Source: Sphaerobacter thermophilus DSM 20745 (lineage in GTDB: Bacteria > Chloroflexota > Chloroflexia > Thermomicrobiales > Thermomicrobiaceae). Taken from it: DNA of 64,000 nt. The translations under genes were made by a program, and so were the position numbers. How positions within the stretch are numbered: position 1 is the first letter of the stretch; every line of letters starts with the position of its first letter. The notes beneath the pieces were generated by a model that made no database searches, was not told where the DNA came from, and worked only from the letters and a program-made list of their open reading frames with translations. Shown here one piece after another: positions 17,475-25,693 of this stretch. The DNA lies in the NCBI RefSeq assembly GCF_000024985.1, contig NC_013524.1:496001-560000 (forward strand), given 5' to 3'.

Positions 17475-17623
17475 TGTCATCCTGAGCGGAGCCGGCCGCC
17501 GCGGGGCGGCGGGCAGCGCAGCGAAGGATCTTTCCGCTGAATGGTGGATCTGACGCGAGAACCTTCGACTCTGAGGGAGCCGCCGGGCCGGCTCTCACCG
17601 CCCCGGCTCCGCTCAGGATGACA
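17475..17623. repeat. Large inverted repeat of the TCATCCTGAGCGGAGC family
   Basis: A perfect 21-bp inverted repeat bounds this element: TGTCATCCTGAGCGGAGCC plus two more bases at 17475-17495, and its reverse complement at 17603-17623. The interior carries GCGAAGGATCT and CCTTCGACTCTGAGG, further pieces of the same dispersed repeat. A related smaller copy lies at 38989-39033. The 333-nt gap between livF and hyuA holds nothing else except the hyuA ribosome binding site GAGGAG. Confidence 0.75.
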
Positions 17624-17689
17624 CGAAGTGGGGAGGGGTAAGGCCGCGTAGGCCGCACCACGGTGGTCGGAGCACTCGAGGAGTAGGGA

Positions 17690-19768
17690 ATGGACCGGAG
17701 ACTGCGTGTCGGTATCGATATCGGGGGAACCTTCACCGACCTGATCGTGGTCGATGACCGAACCGGCACCTTCTGGGTCGCGAAGACCTTGACCACCCCC
17801 GACGACCCGGCTGTCGGCGTGCGCCGCGCCCTGATCCAGGGACTGGAACTCGCCGGGTCGCCGGCCGAGCAGATCCAGGCCGTCATCCACGGCACGACGC
17901 TGGTCACCAACGCCATCATCGAGCGCAAGGGGGACAAGACCGCGCTGGTGACCACCAAGGGCTTCCGCGACGCCATCGAGATCGCCCGCGAGCACCGCTT
18001 CGACATGTACGACATCTTCATCGAGCGGCCGAAGCCGATCGCGCCCCGGCGTCTGCGCTTCGAGATCGACGAGCGGCTCCTGGCCGACGGCACCGTCTAC
18101 CGCCCGGTTGACCCGGCCGAGGTCGAGGCGCTGGCCGAGCGCCTGCGGCGCGAAGGGGTCGAGGCGGTCGCGATCTGCTTCCTGCACAGCTACCGCAACC
18201 CGGAGCACGAGCGGCAGGTCGCCGCCATCCTGGCCGAGCGCCTGCCCGGCGTCCGCATCTCCCTCTCCTCTGAGGTGGTGGGCGAGATCCGGGAGTACGA
18301 GCGCACCTCGACCACGCTGGCCAACGTCTACGTGCAACGCATCGTCGAGGGTTACCTGGACCGCCTCCAGCGCAGCTTGACAGAACTTGGCTCACGGGCA
18401 CGGCTGCTGATCATGCTCTCTTCGGGCGGCATCTGCACGGTCGAGACGGCCCGCCGCTTCCCGGTGCGGCTGATCGAGTCGGGCCCGGCGGCCGGGGCGC
18501 TCGCGGCGGCTTATACCGGACGTCTGGTGGGCACGCCGAACCTGTTGGCCTTCGACATGGGCGGCACGACCGCCAAGGTCTGCCTGATCGACAACGGCCG
18601 GCCTATGATCACGACCGAGTTCGAGGTCGATCGGGTCTACCGCTTCAAGAAGGGGAGCGGCCTGCCGATCAAGGCCTCGTCGATCGAGATGATCGAGATC
18701 GGCGCGGGCGGCGGGTCGATCGCCCACATCGACCAGTTCGGCCTTATCAAGGTCGGACCGGACAGCGCCGGCTCGCAGCCCGGCCCCGCCTGCTACGGCC
18801 TGGGCGGCACCCGCCCGACCGTCACCGACGCCGACCTGGTGCTCGGCTACCTCGACCCGGACTTCTTCCTCGGCGGCGAGATGCACATCAGCCGTGAGGC
18901 GGCCGAGGAGGCGATCGAGCGCGAGATCGCCCGGCCGCTCGGAATGTCGGTCATCGAGGCGGCCTGGTCGATCCACCAACTGGTGAACGAGAACATGGCG
19001 AGCGCCGCCCGCATCCACGCGGTCGAGCACGGCAAGGACGTGCGTGCTTACCCACTGTTCGCCTCCGGCGGCGCCGGGCCGGTGCACGCCTACCGGGTGG
19101 CCGAGATCCTGGGTGTCCGGCAGATCCTCTGCCCCTTCGCCGCGGGCGTCGGCTCCACGATCGGCTTCCTGGCGGCGCCGCTGGCCTTCGACTTTGTGCG
19201 CAGCGCCTACGCCCGGCTCGACCAGGTGGACTGGGACACGATCAACGCGCTGTACGCCGAGATGGAGGGCGAGGGCCGTACGCTGCTGGCCGCGTCGGGC
19301 GTCCCGGAGGATCAGGTGACCGTGACCCGCACGGCCGACATGCGCCTGCTCGGCCAGGCGCACGAGATCAGCGTGCCGATCCCCCTCGGTGTGCTTGGCC
19401 CGCAGAGCGAGGCGGAGGTGCTGCGCGCCTTCGAGACTGTCTACCGCGACCTCTACAAGCGCGCGCGGCCCGGCGTGCCGATCGAGATCATGAGCTGGCG
19501 GGTGCTGGTGTCCGGCCCGGAGCCCGAGCTGCGTCTGCGCCGGCAGGAGCAATCGGGCGGCGCACGCCAGAAGGGCGAGCGGCCGGTCTACTTCCCCGAG
19601 CTTGGCGGTTTCCACCCGACGCCGATCTACGACCGCTATCAACTCCGGCCCGGTGACTGCTTCGACGGCCCGGCCGTCGTCGAGGAGCGCGAGTCGACCG
19701 TCGTTGTCGGCCCTCGCGGCCACGCCACGGTCGATGAGCACCTGAACCTGGTGATCCGGTTGGAGTGA
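17690..19768 (+). CDS. hyuA: Hydantoinase/oxoprolinase family ATPase subunit A
   Basis: Cytoplasmic ATP-dependent cyclic-amide hydrolase or carboxylase subunit, 692 residues, of the HyuA / 5-oxoprolinase N-half / acetophenone-carboxylase family. The ASKHA-like ATPase core shows GIDIGGTFTDLIVV at the N-terminus, HGTTLVTNAIIERKG, ESGPAAGALAAA, FDMGGTTAKVCLI and IGAGGGSIAHID, followed by GPDSAGSQPGPACYG. The start has GAGGAG-TAGGGA-ATG. HyuB begins 125 nt downstream, separated by a hairpin repeat. The substrate could be 5-oxoproline, hydantoin or N-methylhydantoin; the sequence alone does not decide. Context with DUF1445 and a pyroglutamyl-peptidase-like gene favours 5-oxoproline, as inference. 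Confidence 0.88.
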   Translation: MDRRLRVGIDIGGTFTDLIVVDDRTGTFWVAKTLTTPDDPAVGVRRALIQGLELAGSPAEQIQAVIHGTTLVTNAIIERKGDKTALVTTKGFRDAIEIAREHRFDMYDIFIERPKPIAPRRLRFEIDERLLADGTVYRPVDPAEVEALAERLRREGVEAVAICFLHSYRNPEHERQVAAILAERLPGVRISLSSEVVGEIREYERTSTTLANVYVQRIVEGYLDRLQRSLTELGSRARLLIMLSSGGICTVETARRFPVRLIESGPAAGALAAAYTGRLVGTPNLLAFDMGGTTAKVCLIDNGRPMITTEFEVDRVYRFKKGSGLPIKASSIEMIEIGAGGGSIAHIDQFGLIKVGPDSAGSQPGPACYGLGGTRPTVTDADLVLGYLDPDFFLGGEMHISREAAEEAIEREIARPLGMSVIEAAWSIHQLVNENMASAARIHAVEHGKDVRAYPLFASGGAGPVHAYRVAEILGVRQILCPFAAGVGSTIGFLAAPLAFDFVRSAYARLDQVDWDTINALYAEMEGEGRTLLAASGVPEDQVTVTRTADMRLLGQAHEISVPIPLGVLGPQSEAEVLRAFETVYRDLYKRARPGVPIEIMSWRVLVSGPEPELRLRRQEQSGGARQKGERPVYFPELGGFHPTPIYDRYQLRPGDCFDGPAVVEERESTVVVGPRGHATVDEHLNLVIRLE

Positions 19769-19771
19769 GCG

Positions 19772-19873
19772 GCCCTCACCCCCTGACCCCCTCTCCCAAC
19801 TTTGGGAGAGGGGGCCTGAGACGACGAGACACTCCCCTCTCCCAGGGTTGGGAGAGGGGCCGGGGGTGAGGGC
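19772..19873. repeat. Double-hairpin repeat (GGGAGAGGGG family) between hyuA and hyuB
   Basis: The unit starts GCCCTCACCCCCTGAC and ends GGGGGTGAGGGC, so its ends are inverted repeats. Inside are two strong stems: CCCCCTCTCCCAA/TTGGGAGAGGGGG (19787-19814) and CCCCTCTCCC/GGGAGAGGGG (19834-19859). The same architecture occurs at 35709-35809, with single-hairpin versions at 21612, 26706, 31743 and 51027. It occupies almost the whole hyuA-hyuB gap. Confidence 0.8.
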
Positions 19874-19893
19874 AGATAACGAATGAGGTTCCC

Positions 19894-21603
19894 ATGGCGC
19901 ACGCATCGATCGACCCGCTGACGCTCGAAGTCTTCTGGAGCCGGCTGATCGCCGTGGTCAATGAGCAGGCGACTTCGCTGATCTGGAGCGCCTTCAGCCC
20001 CTCGGTCGCCGAGGCCGGGGATATCTCCGCCTGCGCGTTCGACAGCCGCGGCTACATGATCGCCCAGGCGGTGACCGGGACGCCCGGCCACATCAACTCG
20101 ATGGCCCGCTGCATCCAGCACTTCCTCGACGCCTACCCGCTGGAGACGCTGGAGCCGGGTGACGTCCTGATCACCAACGACCCCTGGAAGACCTCGGGCC
20201 ACCTGCACGACGTCACCATCGTCACGCCCATCTTCCGCAACGGCCAGGTCGTCGCCTTCTTCGGCAACATCTGCCACCTGGCCGACATCGGCGGGCGTCC
20301 CTTCTCGGCCGACGCGCGAGAGCTCTTCGAGGAGGGGCTGTTCATCCCGATGACGAAGCTCTTCATGGCCGGCGAGCCCAACGAGGAGCTGCTCAAGATC
20401 ATCCGCGCCAACGTCCGCGAGCCCGAGGCGGTCGTCGGCGACCTCTACGCCATGACCGCGGCCAACGATGTCGGTGGCGAGCGCCTGCTGGAGTTCATGG
20501 ACGAGTTCGGCATGGAGCGCATCGAGCCGCTGGCCGACGAGGTCATCAACCGCTCGGAGCGCGCCATGCGCGACGCTATCGCGCGCATCCCGGACGGGGT
20601 CTACCGCCACCAGGTCACGATGGACGGCTATGACCAGCCGGTCACGCTGGCGGTCGCGATTTCGGTGCGCGGGAGCGAGATGTTCATCGACTACACCGGC
20701 ACCTCGCCCGAGAGCGAGTACGGCATCAACGTGGTGATGAACTACACCGAGGCCTACACCACCTTCGGCATTAAGTGCGCCCTGGTGCCGGACGTGCCGA
20801 ACAACGAGGGGAGCTTCCGCCCGGTCCACATCACCGCACCGGAGGGGAGCATCCTGAACTGCCGGCCACCTGCACCCGTGGCAGGACGCCACATCATCGG
20901 GCAATGGCTCCCCGGAGTCGTGCACGGCGCACTGGCTCAGGCGATGCCCGACCGAGTGCTGGCCGAAGGCTCGCTAAACCTGTGGAGCACCCAGTTCACC
21001 GGCGTCGACCGCGACGACCGCCCCTTCACCATGCTCTTCTTCAACTCGGGCGGCATGGGTGCTCGTCCGAATAAGGACGGACTCTCCAGCACCGCCTTCC
21101 CCTCCGGGGTGATGGGTACGCCGGCCGAGATCGTCGAGGCGCGCTCGCCCCTGATGATGGTCCGCCGCGAGTTCCGCACCGACTCCGGCGGCCCCGGCAC
21201 CTACCGCGGCGGGCTGGGTCACTGGCTGGTGATCCGGGGCGTCAATGCGGGCAAGCCCTACCGCTTCTCACCCTTCTTCGACCGGACCAACAACCCGGCA
21301 CGCGGCTACCAGGGCGGCAAGAACGGCGCACCCGGCGTCTACGAACTCAGCGACGGTCGGCGGCCGAACCCCAAGGCGACGATCTGGGTCGATCCCGACA
21401 CCGACATCATCATGGGCCTCCCCGGCGGCGGGGGCTACGGCGACCCGCTAGACCGCGACCCGCAGGCCGTCCGCGACGACGTGCTCGACGAACTCGTCTC
21501 CCCCGAGCGCGCCCGCGAGGACTACGGCGTCGTCCTGACACCCGACCTCGAGATCGACTGGGAAGCCACCGACCGCCTCCGCTCCGAGCGGCGTGCGGGG
21601 TGA
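19894..21603 (+). CDS. hyuB: Hydantoinase/oxoprolinase family subunit B
   Basis: Subunit B, 569 residues, partner of the HyuA at 17690. Family landmarks are the N-terminal SIDPLTLEVFWSRLIAVVNE, GDVLITNDPWKTSGHLHDVT (the conserved NDP-Y/W region), HLADIGG, and toward the C-terminus GGPGTYRGGLGH and GLPGGGGYGDP. The ATG at 19894 has GAGG 5 nt upstream. It ends 62 nt from the convergent hyuB at 21666; a hairpin repeat lies between the stops. Together with HyuA it probably forms a cytoplasmic A-B complex. Confidence 0.88.
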   Translation: MAHASIDPLTLEVFWSRLIAVVNEQATSLIWSAFSPSVAEAGDISACAFDSRGYMIAQAVTGTPGHINSMARCIQHFLDAYPLETLEPGDVLITNDPWKTSGHLHDVTIVTPIFRNGQVVAFFGNICHLADIGGRPFSADARELFEEGLFIPMTKLFMAGEPNEELLKIIRANVREPEAVVGDLYAMTAANDVGGERLLEFMDEFGMERIEPLADEVINRSERAMRDAIARIPDGVYRHQVTMDGYDQPVTLAVAISVRGSEMFIDYTGTSPESEYGINVVMNYTEAYTTFGIKCALVPDVPNNEGSFRPVHITAPEGSILNCRPPAPVAGRHIIGQWLPGVVHGALAQAMPDRVLAEGSLNLWSTQFTGVDRDDRPFTMLFFNSGGMGARPNKDGLSSTAFPSGVMGTPAEIVEARSPLMMVRREFRTDSGGPGTYRGGLGHWLVIRGVNAGKPYRFSPFFDRTNNPARGYQGGKNGAPGVYELSDGRRPNPKATIWVDPDTDIIMGLPGGGGYGDPLDRDPQAVRDDVLDELVSPERAREDYGVVLTPDLEIDWEATDRLRSERRAG

Positions 21604-21611
21604 GGGCGATT

Positions 21612-21650
21612 CCCCCTCTCCCCTTGTGGGAGAGGGGGCTGGGGGTGAGG
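21612..21650. repeat. GGGAGAGGGG-family hairpin between two convergent hyuB genes
   Basis: CCCCCTCTCCC pairs with GGGAGAGGGGG across a CTTGT-type loop (21612-21638), followed by GGGGGTGAGGGG. It sits between two stop codons and may serve as a bidirectional terminator. It belongs to the dispersed family described at 19772. Confidence 0.7.
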
Positions 21651-21665
21651 GGTAACCCCACCACC

Positions 21666-23387
21666 TCACCCTGTCCACCCGTACGCCCGACGGGCTGTTT
21701 CCTCGGTGATGTAACCGTTCTTGAGATCCCAGGCGACCTTCTCGCGGGGACGACGGCGGGGATCGCCGTAGCCGCCACCGCCGGGAGTGATGAGGCTGAC
21801 CGTCTCCCCGGCCTTGACCAGGACGTTGGTTGCCTTGGAGTAGATCTCCCGCTCCTGGCCGTTGGGGCTGATGATGCGGAAGAGCCCTTTGCCGCCAGGG
21901 CCACCGCCGAAGAGGCCCCAGGGTGCGTGCTTGTGGCGCTCGTCGAGGAACGACATCACCACGTCGGTGTGCACCGTCATGTCGCGGCGACCCGAGCAGC
22001 CGCCGCGGAACTCGCCCACCCCGCCGGAGTCGGGGACCAGCTCGTAGCGCTGGATGGTGACCGGCAGCTCCAGCTCGATCATCTCCACCGGGATGTTGAG
22101 GAAGTTCGACGTGTTGGCAGCGCAGCAGTCGACGCCGTCCACCCCGAGGCGGCCGCCCATCCCGCCGCCCAGCACCTCGTAGAAGGCGAAGTGGCGCCCG
22201 CGCCGTTCGCTGTAGCCGCCCATGGTGTACGACGGGGTACAGCCGTAGCAGGCGGCCATCACCTGTTCCGGGCAGAGCTGGCTCAGCGCGCCGAAGAGGA
22301 CGTCGGTGATGCGGTGGCAGATCACGTTGCGCGCCTGGCAGGCCGCGGGCAGCGTGGCGTTGACCAGCGAGCCCTCCGGCGCCACGATCTCGATCGGCCG
22401 GTAGCAGCCGTCGTTGATTGGGATGTCCGGCCCGGCGATCGCCTTGATCACGTAGTAGACGGCCGAGGTGGTGGGGCCGATCGGGGAGTTGGCCGCGCCC
22501 ATCTGCTGCGGATCGGTGCCGGTGAAGTCGACAGTGATCCGGTCGCCCTGCTTGGTGACCGTCACCCGGATGCGGCACTCGTGCATCACTACCCCGGTGT
22601 CGTCGATCACGTCCTCGAAGGTCGCCTCGCCGTCGGGGATGCGCTCGCGCAGCCCGCGGCGCATGCGCTGCTCCGAGTAGTCGATCAACCCCTCCATCCC
22701 GGCCTCGACGGTTTCCAGGCCGTAGCGGTCGATCAGCTCCAGGATGCGGCACTCCGCGGTGCGGTTGGCAGCGATCTGCCCACGCAGGTCGCCGTAGGTC
22801 TTCTCCGGCTCGCGAACGTTGCGCAGGATCATCTTGAGGATGTTCTGGTCCATCTCCCCGCGTCGCATGATCTTGAGCGGGGGGATGCAGATGCCTTCCT
22901 GGTAGTTGTCGGTCACGTCGTTGCCGATGCTACCGGGCGAGCGGCCGCCGACATCCACCCAGTGGGCCAGACTGGCAGCGAAGGCCACGACGCGGCCCTC
23001 GACGAAGATCGGCATGAAGGTGATGACGTCCTGCAGGTGGTTCCCGCCGCGGTACGGGTCGTTGCCGATCAAGAGGTCTCCCGGCTCCAGCTCCGCGATC
23101 GGGTATTCCTGGAGCCAGTCGGTCAGGGCCAGCGGCAGCGAGTTCAGGTGCATCGGGATGTTCGCCGCCTGGGCGACCATCCGCGCCTGACCGTCGAACA
23201 GGCAGCAGGAGAAATCCATCGCCTCACGGACGATCGAAGAGTAGGCCGTGCGGCGCAGCGACACCGCCATCTCTTCGGCCGCGGCATGGAGGTTGGATCC
23301 CAGGATCTCCAGCGTCACCGGGTCGATCTGCCGCGCGGCGGCTCCGGACCGGGACCGGCCGGGTGACTCGGACGTGTGCCTCGCCAT
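21666..23387 (-). CDS. hyuB: Hydantoinase/oxoprolinase family subunit B, second pair
   Basis: Subunit B, 573 residues, diverged from the 19894 paralogue. The family start is RQIDPVTLEILGSNLHAAAE, the conserved core GDLLIGNDPYRGGNHLQDV, then ASLAHWVDVGG, and C-terminal GGVGEFRGG and TPGGGGYGDP. The start has GAGGGAGG before the ATG. It is the second gene of a hyuA-hyuB operon on the minus strand with a 17-nt gap. The retained ND-P-Y motif versus NDPW in the other copy is one visible difference that may relate to substrate. Confidence 0.88.
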   Translation of the reverse strand: MARHTSESPGRSRSGAAARQIDPVTLEILGSNLHAAAEEMAVSLRRTAYSSIVREAMDFSCCLFDGQARMVAQAANIPMHLNSLPLALTDWLQEYPIAELEPGDLLIGNDPYRGGNHLQDVITFMPIFVEGRVVAFAASLAHWVDVGGRSPGSIGNDVTDNYQEGICIPPLKIMRRGEMDQNILKMILRNVREPEKTYGDLRGQIAANRTAECRILELIDRYGLETVEAGMEGLIDYSEQRMRRGLRERIPDGEATFEDVIDDTGVVMHECRIRVTVTKQGDRITVDFTGTDPQQMGAANSPIGPTTSAVYYVIKAIAGPDIPINDGCYRPIEIVAPEGSLVNATLPAACQARNVICHRITDVLFGALSQLCPEQVMAACYGCTPSYTMGGYSERRGRHFAFYEVLGGGMGGRLGVDGVDCCAANTSNFLNIPVEMIELELPVTIQRYELVPDSGGVGEFRGGCSGRRDMTVHTDVVMSFLDERHKHAPWGLFGGGPGGKGLFRIISPNGQEREIYSKATNVLVKAGETVSLITPGGGGYGDPRRRPREKVAWDLKNGYITEETARRAYGWTG

Positions 23388-23404
23388 GACTGCCTCCCTC
23401 GCTG

Positions 23405-25465
23405 CTACGCTCCGACGGCAATGACGATATTCCCCAGGTCGTCGACCTCGGCACGCTGGCCGGGCAGGAGCACGGTCGTTGCGCCCGGCTCCTCGATGAT
23501 GGCCGGGCCGGTCAGGACCACGCCGGCGTCCAGTTGGTCGCGGTCGAGCACCGGCGTCAGGACCGGGTCGCCGCTGCCGTCGAACCAGGCGGGGCGCTCG
23601 CCGATCCGGGCCGCGGCGCCGTCGCTGTCGGTCCGCTCCAGCCGGGGGAAAGCCGGCTTTGCGGTCGGCACCGTGGCGATGGCGCGGAAGTTCACCAGCT
23701 CGACCGGCTCCCCCGGCGCGCTGTGGCCGTAGCGCTCGGCGTGCGCCGCGTGGAACGCCTCCTCCAGCGCTCCCACGTCGGACGGTGCCAGCAGGCCGAC
23801 CGGCACCGTCACATTCACCTCGTACGCCTGACCGACGTAGCGGGCGTCCACCGAGCGGCGGAACACGACCTGGCCGGGGTCGAAGCCATCGGCGACGAAC
23901 TGCTCGGTCAACTGCGCTTCCAGGTCCACGTAGACCTGCCGGATGCCGTCGAGCGCCTCGGGTCGCAGCGGCGTAAGCTGGGTCCGCACCGCATCCCGGC
24001 TGAGGTCGGCCACCAGCAAGCCGAACGCCGAGAAGTTCCCCGGGTTCCGCGGCACAATCACGCGCGGGATGTCTAACTCTGCAGCCAGGGCCGCGGCGTG
24101 GACCGGCCCGGCGCCGCCGAAGGCCAGCAGGGCGAAGCGGCGGGGATCGAGCCCGCGCTCGACCGAGACGAGGCGGATCGCGCGCAGCATGTTGGCGTTG
24201 GCGATCCGGAAGATGCCATGCGCCGTCTCCAGTCGGGAGAGCCCAAGCTCGGCCGCCAGCCGGTCGACGGCCGCTTCAGCGGCCGCGCGGTCGAGCCGCA
24301 TCCGTCCGCCCAGGAAGGCGTCCGTGCCGAGATAGCCAAGCACCAGGTTGGCGTCGGTAACCGTCGGCTGGGTGCCGCCGCGGCCGTAGCAAGCCGGGCC
24401 GGGATCGGCGCCCGCGCTCTGGGGCCCGACTTTGAGCCGGCCGCCCTCGTCGGCCCAGGCGATCGACCCGCCCCCGGCGCCGATCGTCGTGATGTCGAGC
24501 ATCGCCGCGCGGATGACTTCCCCGGCCAGTTCGCTCTCGCTCGCCAGCGTCGGCTTGCCCTGGCGCAGCAGGGCGACGTCGGTGGAGGTGCCGCCCATGT
24601 CGAGCGTGATCAGGTCCGACACCCCGATCTCACGCCCCAGGGCCTCGGCGCCGATGACGCCTGCCGCCGGGCCGGAGAGGATCGTCGTGATCGGTCGGCT
24701 GCGCGCCGCCCGGCCGGTCTGCGCGGCCCCGCCGGAGTGCATGACGTGGAGCGCGGCCGAAACGCCCGTCTCCGCCAACCGGCGCTCCAGGTCGGTCAGG
24801 TAGCGCTCGATGATCGGGGCTACAAAGGCGTTGACGATGGTGGTGGAGGTGCGCTCGTACTCCCGGTACTCCGGGTTGACCTCGTGCGAGAGCGAGATCG
24901 ATACACCGGGCAGCACCTCGCGGATGATGGCCGCGGCCTGCCGCTCGTGCTCCGGGTTCAGGTAGGAGTGAAGGAAGCAGACGGCGACCGACTCCACCCC
25001 CTCCTCGCCGAGCGCCGCGGCCGCGTCACGCACGCCGTCCGCGTCGAGCGACACGACCGCGACTCCGTCGACGTTGACACGCTCGCGCACCTCCTTGCGC
25101 AGGTAGCGCGGGACGAGCGGTGTCGGCTTGGTCCAGAAGATGTTGTAGAGGTCCTCGAAGGAGCGGTTCAGCCGGCGAATCTCATAGACATCGCGGAAGC
25201 CCTCGGTTGTGATGAGGCCGGTGCGGGCGCCCTTCCCTTCGAGCAGGGCGTTAGTGGCGACGGTCGTCCCATGGGCCAGGAACGCGACGTCCCCGGGCGA
25301 GGCGCCTAACTCCTCCAGCGCGGCCCGCACCCCGGCGATGAACGCCTCGGCCGGGTTCTGCGGGGTGCTCGGCACCTTGAGCGCGACGATCCTGCCGTCT
25401 GCCTCGCGGAACGCGATCACGTCGGTGAAGGTGCCGCCTGTGTCGATGCCAATGTGGACCCGCAT
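23405..25465 (-). CDS. hyuA: Hydantoinase/oxoprolinase family ATPase subunit A, second pair
   Basis: Subunit A, 686 residues. ATPase motifs are GIDTGGTFTDVIAF, HGTTVATNALLEGKG, LSGPAAGVIGAEAL, LDMGGTSTDVALL and IGAGGGSIAWAD, followed by GPQSAGADPGPACYG. The start is preceded by GGAGGG. It heads a two-gene operon that converges on the plus-strand hyuAB pair. No dedicated transporter lies beside this pair. N-methylhydantoinase-like activity is the usual automated label, but oxoprolinase or carboxylase activity is equally compatible. Confidence 0.88.
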   Translation of the reverse strand: MRVHIGIDTGGTFTDVIAFREADGRIVALKVPSTPQNPAEAFIAGVRAALEELGASPGDVAFLAHGTTVATNALLEGKGARTGLITTEGFRDVYEIRRLNRSFEDLYNIFWTKPTPLVPRYLRKEVRERVNVDGVAVVSLDADGVRDAAAALGEEGVESVAVCFLHSYLNPEHERQAAAIIREVLPGVSISLSHEVNPEYREYERTSTTIVNAFVAPIIERYLTDLERRLAETGVSAALHVMHSGGAAQTGRAARSRPITTILSGPAAGVIGAEALGREIGVSDLITLDMGGTSTDVALLRQGKPTLASESELAGEVIRAAMLDITTIGAGGGSIAWADEGGRLKVGPQSAGADPGPACYGRGGTQPTVTDANLVLGYLGTDAFLGGRMRLDRAAAEAAVDRLAAELGLSRLETAHGIFRIANANMLRAIRLVSVERGLDPRRFALLAFGGAGPVHAAALAAELDIPRVIVPRNPGNFSAFGLLVADLSRDAVRTQLTPLRPEALDGIRQVYVDLEAQLTEQFVADGFDPGQVVFRRSVDARYVGQAYEVNVTVPVGLLAPSDVGALEEAFHAAHAERYGHSAPGEPVELVNFRAIATVPTAKPAFPRLERTDSDGAAARIGERPAWFDGSGDPVLTPVLDRDQLDAGVVLTGPAIIEEPGATTVLLPGQRAEVDDLGNIVIAVGA

Positions 25466-25693
25466 TCAACCCTCCAACCTTCCCCGCAGGCCGGCACGCC
25501 AACGCCTCGCGGCACCGGCCGCGTCTCTTCGCGCCATCCGGGGAGCAGCGCAGGGCACATGGGATGGCGGGGCCGCGGATGATGCGACAGACGGCAGCGC
25601 CCCGGCCTAGGGCTCGCCCTACACGCGCACTTCCACGGCGATACTCGACACCCGCATTGTCGCACAGGATCGGGTTTTGGAAAGGGAAGACGA

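Noticed and set aside
18392-19906. 504-codon open frame antisense to hyuA
   Set aside because: Shadow of the hyuA codon pattern, with no protein-family features and no ribosome binding site.
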